A stretch of DNA of 8,432 nucleotides, from NCBI GenBank assembly GCA_946482295.1, contig CAMLRB010000154.1, positions 1 through 8,432 on the forward strand, given 5' to 3'. The DNA is from an uncultured Bacteriovorax sp. (GTDB lineage: Bacteria; Bdellovibrionota; Bacteriovoracia; Bacteriovoracales; Bacteriovoracaceae). The notes beneath the pieces are model-generated. The model was not told the origin of the DNA. It searched no databases and saw only the letters and a list, made by a program, of their open reading frames with translations. The position numbers and the translations under genes are program-made. Below, piece after piece: positions 1-5,911 of this stretch. The stretch's first letter is position 1. The number at the start of each line of letters is the position of its first letter.

Positions 1-1142
1 TTTATGGATTCAATCTGGACCCATTCAAAGGACATCAATGTTTGATCTTGATCAATTTTAAGGTAGTTAGAAATTTTATCCGCCAATCGTTTTAAACGAT
101 ACACTTCACTCTCGATTTTGAGGAACTCATCAAGAAGCTGAGGCTCAATCGAATCTGATCTTTTATTCAAACCTTCAATAAGAAGTAGTAGATTCGTAAT
201 GGGAGTTCTTAATTCGTGAGTCAAAACTCGAAGTGCGTGGCGTTTACGTTCTTCTTCTCTATTTTGAAAATGAATCCTGCTATATAAACTCAAAATAACG
301 ATAATGAGAACGATGAGAGAAGAAACGAAAATGATAATGGAAGAAGGACGTATCATTTCCAACAAATTCATCGCGCGTTTTTGCCAACAAATGTTTCCTT
401 CTGAATAAAAACAATTCTCTTCGCCTGACTTGGCCATTGGATAAAAATCTTTTTCATTGAAAAAACTAGTCAATTGCTCGATCGTGAAAACAAAATATCG
501 TCTACCAGTTTTTTCTTGGGCCCTCACGAGAAAATAATTGGTTCCCAAAATTTTATCAGATCCTTTTGTGAGTTGATCAAGATCATTGGCCCTCAATGTT
601 TTTAAGATTCGAAAGGCCTGTCCCAAAGACTCTTCAGGGAGGAGGATGAGTTCACTAATATGAAAAAAGTTACTGTGCTCAGATATCCAATTTTTTTCTA
701 TAAATGGCGAACGTCCACTCTTAAAGGCTAAAAGAGCAAAACTCTCACCATTGTCATTTATAAACGGCGGTGTCGCAAAAAAACCTGAAGGTAAGTCGTT
801 TCTAAAGCGACAGCGAAATGCCTCCCAAAGCTCTGCTTTTGATGCTTCCTCACGAGACATAATTTCAGGGGATAACGAACATTGCTCTGTGAGGTTAGTC
901 GCTCGTGAAAAGGGACTAATCAAGGGCTGTAAAAGTTGAAAATGACCATAGGCCGGATAGAGGCCGTTAATATCCAGTTCAAAGAACGGCGTTGTTTTGG
1001 AGATAAAGGCCTTTTCAAGCGCCACTATATGTTTTTTATCACCGTCATTGGCCCACTGCTCTTTTTGCAGATTGAGGGCCGTATAGGCGGTAAAAAATGA
1101 AAGAAGAATGGCCGCACCAATAAGCGAAAGATAGATCTTCAT
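1..1142 (-). CDS. Membrane sensor histidine kinase, C-terminus cut by window edge
   Basis: Reading from ATG at 1142 gives 380 complete codons with no stop before the left edge. Seen: a hydrophobic segment near residues 4-20, an extracytoplasmic region of about 240 residues, a second strongly hydrophobic segment near 267-288, then a charged linker and a HisKA dimerisation domain with H-box THELRTP (phosphoacceptor His309). The HATPase domain should lie beyond position 1. The sensor region holds four cysteines (88, 111, 244, 252), plausibly two periplasmic disulfides. The layout recalls VxrA-type kinases with a DUF3404 sensor, but I cannot confirm that family. Two in-frame TAA codons sit just one codon upstream of the start, which fixes it; the Shine-Dalgarno is poor. 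The gene lies 65 bp after the VOC-AHSA1 gene on the same strand and may be cotranscribed. By family it would autophosphorylate His309 and pass phosphate to a response regulator, which is not in the window. Confidence 0.9.
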   Translation of the reverse strand, partial: MKIYLSLIGAAILLSFFTAYTALNLQKEQWANDGDKKHIVALEKAFISKTTPFFELDINGLYPAYGHFQLLQPLISPFSRATNLTEQCSLSPEIMSREEASKAELWEAFRCRFRNDLPSGFFATPPFINDNGESFALLAFKSGRSPFIEKNWISEHSNFFHISELILLPEESLGQAFRILKTLRANDLDQLTKGSDKILGTNYFLVRAQEKTGRRYFVFTIEQLTSFFNEKDFYPMAKSGEENCFYSEGNICWQKRAMNLLEMIRPSSIIIFVSSLIVLIIVILSLYSRIHFQNREEERKRHALRVLTHELRTPITNLLLLIEGLNKRSDSIEPQLLDEFLKIESEVYRLKRLADKISNYLKIDQDQTLMSFEWVQIESI

Positions 1143-1207
1143 AGCTTATTAGTTTAACTCATTTTGCTTTTTTTATGTCAGGCCAATGTCAACTTTCACA
1201 TTTTAAA

Positions 1208-2128
1208 TTAATAAAAGTCAGTTAATTTATCGCTGTCGGGAAAATCATTCCCTCTAGGTCGCGAGCTTATACCCTTTGCTATGAGGGATTTTAATTTATC
1301 AATACATTGATCCCATCCTGTTTCACATTCATTCACGGCTTCTTCGCTATCGAAACCGACTTGTACTAAATGAACCTCACAACCGTTCCCGACATCTTTA
1401 AAATCAATTGTTGATCTTAAATCTTTGAACATGATATCGCCTTTAGGACCAACAACAGTTTCCAGAGTGGCCAAATGCTCATCAGGAACAAACTCGGTAA
1501 ACTGTCCGGAACAGACCCATCGACCTTCTTCATTCATATGTTCATAACGATAGCGCCCCCCTTCTCGGGCTTCCATCTCAGGCACTTTAAGAGTCATTCC
1601 TTCTGGTGCAGACCACTGCTCAATGAGCTCAGGATTGGTCCACCACTTAAATACTTCATGACGGTCTTCAGGTATGAAAATCGTTTTTTCAAGTTTTCTC
1701 TCCAAATTATCTTCAACATTCATTTTATTCTCCTTTAAATACTGATGAGGAATTTCTTCGATAACAGATAAGAAATTTCCGGCAGGATCTTTAAACCAGG
1801 CGATTAAAGGACCTTCATTATGGTTAATACCGTTTTCATCATTTCCATCAAAGTTTTCAAATCTCACTCCGCGCTTTTTTAAATCCAGAACTTCGGGAAG
1901 AATCTTTTTCACTCCGAAATTGAGAACTGTAAAAGTGGCAGCTTTATGATCTGACTTTGGGTAGATCAGAATTTCATTTCCGCCATTAATTTGTATGAAA
2001 AGCATGCGTCCGCACCCTGGATCATTTACTTCCTTAACGGAAAGACCTAGGACTTCAGAGTAGAATTCTTTGGCAGCATCGATACTATCAACCGAGAAAC
2101 TACTGAATACATGTGATTGATTAATCAT
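1208..2128 (-). CDS. Fused VOC (glyoxalase-like) and AHSA1/SRPBCC domain protein
   Basis: This 306-residue protein has two domains. Residues 1-127 form a VOC/glyoxalase-bleomycin resistance fold: strand-helix opening with FYSEVLGL (22-29), and a closing WFKDPAGNFLSVIEE (111-125) typical of the family. Glu124 is in a usual metal-ligand place, but I cannot identify a full ligand set. Residues about 145-284 are an AHSA1/SRPBCC hydrophobic-pocket domain, with the family pattern VFKWWTNPELIEQW (159-172), GGRYRYEH and a late GWDQCIDKLKSLI helix. The last 20 or so residues are a polar tail. Both halves are usually separate proteins of 120-160 residues; the pairing suggests small-molecule binding or detoxification, but no substrate can be named. 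The linker LKENKM is encoded by a perfect Shine-Dalgarno plus ATG (see 1721-1735). The main start is preceded by AAGGAGG five bases upstream. It is divergent from the OsmC-YcaO gene. Confidence 0.88.
   Translation of the reverse strand: MINQSHVFSSFSVDSIDAAKEFYSEVLGLSVKEVNDPGCGRMLFIQINGGNEILIYPKSDHKAATFTVLNFGVKKILPEVLDLKKRGVRFENFDGNDENGINHNEGPLIAWFKDPAGNFLSVIEEIPHQYLKENKMNVEDNLERKLEKTIFIPEDRHEVFKWWTNPELIEQWSAPEGMTLKVPEMEAREGGRYRYEHMNEEGRWVCSGQFTEFVPDEHLATLETVVGPKGDIMFKDLRSTIDFKDVGNGCEVHLVQVGFDSEEAVNECETGWDQCIDKLKSLIAKGISSRPRGNDFPDSDKLTDFY
1721..1735 (-). promoter_or_regulatory. Internal ribosome binding site and ATG inside the VOC-AHSA1 fusion
   Basis: On the minus strand AAGGAG (1735-1730) is followed by six bases and ATG (1723-1721), in the same frame as the long ORF and exactly between the two domains (Met136). 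Spacing and sequence are as good as those of the main start. The codons read Leu-Lys-Glu-Asn-Lys-Met. This could initiate a separate 171-residue AHSA1 protein in addition to the fusion. Confidence 0.6.
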
Positions 2129-2246
2129 TCATTCCTCCTTTTTTTGACCACTAAATAACTTTCAACTTTAAGGCCAAGGTGAAATATTTACTCACTCCGA
2201 TATTTCCATACTCATGTGCCTCTCCCAGTGATACTCCCTTGGTATT
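2129..2246. promoter_or_regulatory. Divergent intergenic region between the VOC-AHSA1 and OsmC-YcaO genes
   Basis: This 118-bp region must hold the 5' signals of both divergent genes. Seen: a 7-bp perfect inverted repeat GAAATAT (2181-2187) / ATATTTC (2200-2206) with a 12-bp spacer, a possible operator; AAGGAGG (2140-2134, minus) serving the VOC gene; and a small ATAC/GTAT inverted repeat (2231-2245) directly before the YcaO start. No promoter with good -35 and -10 boxes stands out on either strand; CATACT at 2207-2212 is the least bad plus-strand -10. Confidence 0.4.
2134..2140 (-). promoter_or_regulatory. Strong Shine-Dalgarno for the VOC-AHSA1 gene
   Basis: AAGGAGG on the minus strand lies five bases before the ATG at 2128. 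A nearer ATG at 2132 meets a stop after three codons, so the ATG at 2128 is the start. Confidence 0.75.
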
Positions 2247-4436
2247 ATGCAAATAAATGTACGTTTTTTAGAAAATTTAAGATTAGAAGCTAAATTCGAC
2301 GATTTCAGTTTGATAACTGATCAACCTGTTCGTTACAAAGGTGATGGAACTGCCCCCTCTCCATTTGATTATTTTTTAGCATCATCCGCTTTATGTGCGG
2401 CCTATTTTGTGAAGGTCTATTGTATTGCCCGTAATATTCCCACAGAAGACATCAAACTTTCACAAAACAATATCGTTGATCCTGAAAATAGATACAAACA
2501 AATATTTCAAATTCAAGTGGAATTACCTTCAAGTATTTCAGAACATGACCGCGAAGGTATATTGAAATCGATCGAACGTTGTACTGTTAAAAAAGTTATT
2601 CAACAAACACCTAACTTTCAAATTGAAGCTGTAGATACTTTGGGGACTGATTCCGGTCTTATGTACCAGCACGCAACGGATAGCTCGACGAGAACTGTCC
2701 TTCTTGGAAAAGATCTTTCACTTGAAGAAACTATCTCTAACATGTCGGAGATCATTGCTGGTCTTGGAATCAAAATTGAAATCTCTTCATGGAGAAATCC
2801 AGTTCCTCACGTATGGTCTGTTCATATCCGAGATGCCGATGCACCAATGTGTTTTACCAATGGTAAAGGAGCAACGAAAGATGCGGCCTTAGCTTCCGCT
2901 CTTGGCGAGTATTTAGAAAGAATTAGTAATAATTATTTATATAACGATTCTTATCTTGGTGAAGAAATCGCCAACGCTGATTTCGTTCACTATCCAAAAG
3001 AAAAGTGGTTCAAAGCTGGACCTAAAGATTCATTGCCGAAAGGTCTGATGGATAACTACCTTCTTGATCTTTACAATCCGGATGGTGAGCTTAAGGCCGG
3101 TCACTTAATTGATACAAACTCAGGAAATGCAAAACGTGGCATTTGCGCAATTCCATACGAACGCCAATCAGATAAAGAAATTGTCTACATTCCTGTTAAT
3201 CTCATCGGAAATCTTTTTGTGAGTAATGGAATGAGTGCGGGAAATACAAAATATGAAGCTCGCGTTCAATGTCTCTCGGAAATTTTTGAACGAGCTGTAA
3301 AAAATCAAATCATTCTGGAAGAGATCACTCTTCCTGATGTACCGGCCGAAGTTCTTGCGAAATATCCAAACATCGTTGAAGGGATTAAAAAATTAGAAGC
3401 AGAAGGTTTCCCGATCGTCGTTAAAGATGCATCTATGGGGGGACGATTTCCCGTCATGTGTGTCACTCTCATGAATCCAAAAAATGGCGGTGTCTTCGCT
3501 TCGTTTGGAGCTCATCCAAAATTTGAAGTTGCTCTTGAAAGAAGCTTAACCGAACTCTTGCAGGGAAGAAGCTTTGAAGGATTCAATGTCCTTTCTCCTC
3601 CAACTTTCAATCAAAGTGCAATTTGTGAACACAATAATATCGTTGATCACTTCATCGATTCAACTGGTGTTATTTCATGGAAATTCTTCAGTGAAAAATT
3701 TGATTTCGATTTCACTGAATGGGATTTCTCCGGCACAACGGAAGAAGAATACAATTATTTAATGGACATTCTGAACCAACTTGAAAAAGAAGTTTACATT
3801 GCTGACTTTGAAGAACTTGGAGTGAAGGCCTGTCGCATTCTCGTGCCAGATTATTCAGAAATATATCAAACAGATGACCTCATCTGGGATAATCACAATA
3901 AAGCTCTCACCTATAGAAATGATATTCTTAACTTGCATTCACTGGATGATAAATCACTCGCTAAACTTGTTAAAAAACTCGATGAAAGTGAACTTGATAA
4001 CTATACTAAAATTTCAGAACTCATTGGTGTTACTTTTGATGAAGCCACACCTTGGGGCCAGCTTAACATTGGTGAGCTCAAGTGCCTTTCATTACTCGCT
4101 CTGAAAAAATTCGAAGAAGCTAAGGAATATATTGAAATGTTCATGGCCTTTAATGACAATCCAGCTCGCAGAAGTTTTTACCGCGCCCTGGATGCTGTTG
4201 TAGATATAACTCTTAATGAAGAACTTGATCTCGAAGACTACAAACTAAATTTGACTCGCATGTTCGGATCAGACATTCTTAATAATGCTATCGGTACAGT
4301 AAAAGGCGAGGTGCGTTTTTACGGACTGACGAAAACAAATTCAAATCTTGAAGGCGTAGATAAGCATTTGAGACTGATTGAGAGCTATAAGAAGTTGCAG
4401 GCGGCTAAATCACGATTTGCAGCTAAATCTAATTAA
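2247..4436 (+). CDS. ycaO: OsmC-YcaO fusion protein (YcaO-like ribosomal protein S12 methylthiolation accessory protein)
   Basis: The protein has 729 residues. Residues 1-131 are an OsmC/Ohr-like domain with the APSPFDYFLASSALC block and the two family cysteines, Cys50 and Cys112 (ERCTVKKVI), so a thiol peroxidase-type site may be intact. From about residue 152 to the end it follows E. coli YcaO along its whole length, including SWRNPVPHVWSVHIRD (181-196), CFTNGKGATKDAALASALGEY (202-222), VSNGMSAGNT and the C-terminal helical region (about 600-725). Likely ATP/Mg site residues are Glu221, Glu224, Glu337, Gln341, Glu345 and Arg349. YcaO enzymes use ATP to activate amide carbonyls; E. coli YcaO is implicated with RimO in beta-methylthiolation of ribosomal protein S12. 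No RiPP precursor or partner gene lies beside it, which argues against a peptide-natural-product role. No Shine-Dalgarno is visible before ATG 2247, but an upstream in-frame stop and the family-typical N-terminus support this start. The OsmC partner's job is unknown. Confidence 0.93.
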   Translation: MQINVRFLENLRLEAKFDDFSLITDQPVRYKGDGTAPSPFDYFLASSALCAAYFVKVYCIARNIPTEDIKLSQNNIVDPENRYKQIFQIQVELPSSISEHDREGILKSIERCTVKKVIQQTPNFQIEAVDTLGTDSGLMYQHATDSSTRTVLLGKDLSLEETISNMSEIIAGLGIKIEISSWRNPVPHVWSVHIRDADAPMCFTNGKGATKDAALASALGEYLERISNNYLYNDSYLGEEIANADFVHYPKEKWFKAGPKDSLPKGLMDNYLLDLYNPDGELKAGHLIDTNSGNAKRGICAIPYERQSDKEIVYIPVNLIGNLFVSNGMSAGNTKYEARVQCLSEIFERAVKNQIILEEITLPDVPAEVLAKYPNIVEGIKKLEAEGFPIVVKDASMGGRFPVMCVTLMNPKNGGVFASFGAHPKFEVALERSLTELLQGRSFEGFNVLSPPTFNQSAICEHNNIVDHFIDSTGVISWKFFSEKFDFDFTEWDFSGTTEEEYNYLMDILNQLEKEVYIADFEELGVKACRILVPDYSEIYQTDDLIWDNHNKALTYRNDILNLHSLDDKSLAKLVKKLDESELDNYTKISELIGVTFDEATPWGQLNIGELKCLSLLALKKFEEAKEYIEMFMAFNDNPARRSFYRALDAVVDITLNEELDLEDYKLNLTRMFGSDILNNAIGTVKGEVRFYGLTKTNSNLEGVDKHLRLIESYKKLQAAKSRFAAKSN

Positions 4437-4449
4437 TTACACCAATATT

Positions 4450-4509
4450 AATGCGTACGCGTTCAATGCTGATAGCATTCGCGCTTAGTTAAACGCGCTC
4501 TTCAATGCG
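4450..4509. repeat. Cluster of short palindromes and AATGC repeats between ycaO and the PAS kinase
   Basis: Seen in the 103-bp spacer: the palindrome GCGTACGC (4453-4460); AATGCT-GAT-AGCATT (4465-4479), a 6-bp stem hairpin; and GCGC (4481-4484) / GCGC (4495-4498) flanked by GCATT (4475-4479) / AATGC (4504-4508). AATGC occurs at 4450, 4465 and 4504, with its reverse complement at 4475. The second hairpin uses bases of the first, so the two are mutually exclusive. No T-run follows, so this is not a standard intrinsic terminator. It could be an operator or RNA switch controlling the downstream kinase. Confidence 0.4.
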
Positions 4510-4539
4510 ATTCCAACTGAAATAAGTAAAGATCGGAAC

Positions 4540-5691
4540 ATGAAGAAAGAGAACAACTATTTCGAAATCTTTTATGCCACTCCCATGCCCTACCTCATTC
4601 TCGATCACCAATTCACAATTGTGGATGCGAATGCGGCCTATCTAGAAGCGACACTCACCACTCGCAAAGAAATCATTGGACGCAATATCTTTGTCGTCTT
4701 TCCAGATAATCCCAATGACCTCAATGCAAACGGAGTAAACAATCTAAACAAATCATTGCATACTGTTTTGCAAACGAAAAAACCACATCGAATGGACATT
4801 CAGAAGTACGATATCCCAATTCCTGGAACAAACGGAAAAGAATTTGAATTACGTTATTGGAGTCCGTTAAACACCCCAGTCCTCGATGAAGCGGGAGATG
4901 TAAAATATATAATTCATCAAGTTGAAAATGTGACTGCCCAAGTTCTATCTGCGAGAGAAAAGGACTTGCGTGAGCAATTCGTTGCGGCCTTAAGTCACGA
5001 TCTCCGTACTCCTCTCACAGCTGCAAAGATTTGTGCCAACATTGTTGAACGAAAAGCAAAAGATCCTGATGCTGTTCTTAAAGCAATTAACAAAGTTGTT
5101 GAGCATATTAATCGAGCGGATAACATGATTACTGATCTTCTCAATGCCAACCGAATCAATGCTGGCATGAAATTAGAACTAGAATTAGAGACATTCTCTT
5201 TAAAGAATTTTATAGAAAATTATTTAAATGAACTTAGTCTCATCCATGGTGATCGCTTTCAGTTCATTGCCGATGAAAATGAGGATCACTATCATGGTCA
5301 TTGGAATGAAGATGGTATAAAAAGAATAATAGACAATCTTTGTTCGAATGCTATTAAGTATGGATCTAAAGATCATAAAATTACTATTACATTAGCTCGT
5401 CTCAACAACCTAATTCAACTTTCTGTTCACAATCATGGCCCGGCCATCAGCCTCACTGATCAACAATTTCTTTTTGATCCATATATTCGAAAAGGCTCAA
5501 GTAAAGCTGCTCATGAAAAAGGGTGGGGGTTAGGACTAACTCTCGTAAAAGGTTTCACAGAAGCTCATAATGGTACTGTCACAGTAGAAAGTGATCCAAC
5601 ATCAGGAACAATATTTACTGTTCAACTTCCCATTTTAAACCTCACTGAAACTAGAGCTGAGCATGAAATCTCAGATCAACTTCAACAATGA
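4540..5691 (+). CDS. Soluble PAS-domain sensor histidine kinase
   Basis: This 383-residue protein has no hydrophobic segment and should be cytoplasmic. Residues about 5-135 are a PAS domain (FYATPMPYLILD, IVDANAAYLEAT, IIGRNIF). A HisKA domain follows with H-box SHDLRTPLT, phosphoacceptor His153, then a HATPase domain: N-box IIDNLCSNAIKYG (263-275), G1-like VHNHGPAI (296-303), F-box LFDPYIRKG (311-319) and G2 GWGLGL (328-333). In the G1 box the usual Asp is Asn298, a variant I recall in many PAS kinases. Length is normal for a complete kinase. It would autophosphorylate and signal to an unlinked response regulator, as none lies here. It follows ycaO by 103 bp with a palindrome-rich spacer. 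Only a weak Shine-Dalgarno (GGA) precedes ATG 4540; upstream in-frame sequence offers no better start. The PAS ligand cannot be told from the sequence. Confidence 0.92.
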   Translation: MKKENNYFEIFYATPMPYLILDHQFTIVDANAAYLEATLTTRKEIIGRNIFVVFPDNPNDLNANGVNNLNKSLHTVLQTKKPHRMDIQKYDIPIPGTNGKEFELRYWSPLNTPVLDEAGDVKYIIHQVENVTAQVLSAREKDLREQFVAALSHDLRTPLTAAKICANIVERKAKDPDAVLKAINKVVEHINRADNMITDLLNANRINAGMKLELELETFSLKNFIENYLNELSLIHGDRFQFIADENEDHYHGHWNEDGIKRIIDNLCSNAIKYGSKDHKITITLARLNNLIQLSVHNHGPAISLTDQQFLFDPYIRKGSSKAAHEKGWGLGLTLVKGFTEAHNGTVTVESDPTSGTIFTVQLPILNLTETRAEHEISDQLQQ

Positions 5692-5707
5692 GATATCTGA
5701 CTTCTCA

Positions 5708-5731
5708 AGTGAGTTTTATTTCCATCTCACT
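5708..5731 (+). terminator. Weak hairpin after the PAS kinase gene
   Basis: AGTGAG (5708-5713) and CTCACT (5726-5731) can form a 6-bp stem with a 12-base loop; AAATTTT follows. The stem is short and the T-tract only four bases, so terminator activity is doubtful. It is the best candidate in the 220-bp gap after this gene. Confidence 0.2.
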
Positions 5732-5747
5732 AAATTTTAAAGATTCT

Positions 5748-5911
5748 CTTAACGAATAAAGTCCTCAAGCTGTCAATACTATCGATATGCAATTAGCTTA
5801 ATGATTTTTTTAAAAAAACCGATATGGGTTATGAAAAAAAATTCATCAAAAATGCCCTAATTATTTTCTCGATAATCACTAGAATAATTTTCATGCAGTG
5901 GAGGATCCAAC
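5748..5911 (+). promoter_or_regulatory. Likely promoter region of the Aer-like gene
   Basis: The region is very AT-rich. It contains the palindrome TATCGATA (5780-5787) and a T7A7 tract (5805-5818), the type of sequence that bends DNA or acts as an UP element. Two -10 candidates lie close to the gene: GATAAT (5871-5876) and TAGAAT (5880-5885), neither with a good sigma-70 -35 box. CGATAA (5870-5875) with AAAA 15 bases before CTCGATAA partly resembles a sigma-28 flagellar promoter (TAAA-N15-GCCGATAA); the match is imperfect. TAGAAT would give a short leader ending at the strong Shine-Dalgarno. Confidence 0.35.
5900..5904 (+). promoter_or_regulatory. Shine-Dalgarno that fixes the GTG start of the Aer-like gene
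   Basis: GGAGG lies seven bases before GTG 5912. A nearby ATG at 5893 is in another frame and upstream of this site, so GTG is preferred as the start. Confidence 0.75.

Noticed and set aside
751..939. Plus-strand ORF of 62 codons
   Set aside because: It lies antisense within the well-supported kinase gene, has no SD and its product resembles nothing I recognise.
1187..1192. TTGACA on the minus strand between the fusion gene and the kinase
   Set aside because: It is a perfect -35 hexamer, but 16-19 bases downstream there is only AAGCAA-like sequence, so no promoter is called.
1475..1738. Plus-strand ORF of 87 codons
   Set aside because: It is antisense to the VOC-AHSA1 gene, whose reading frame is clearly coding; the product has no family features.
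2247..4436. RiPP biosynthesis cluster based on YcaO
   Set aside because: The YcaO follows the E. coli housekeeping type along its length, and no precursor peptide, dehydrogenase, transporter or protease gene is nearby.
5805..5818. T7A7 tract as a terminator
   Set aside because: Pure A-T pairing with no loop and no GC stem is not an intrinsic terminator; a bending or UP element is likelier.
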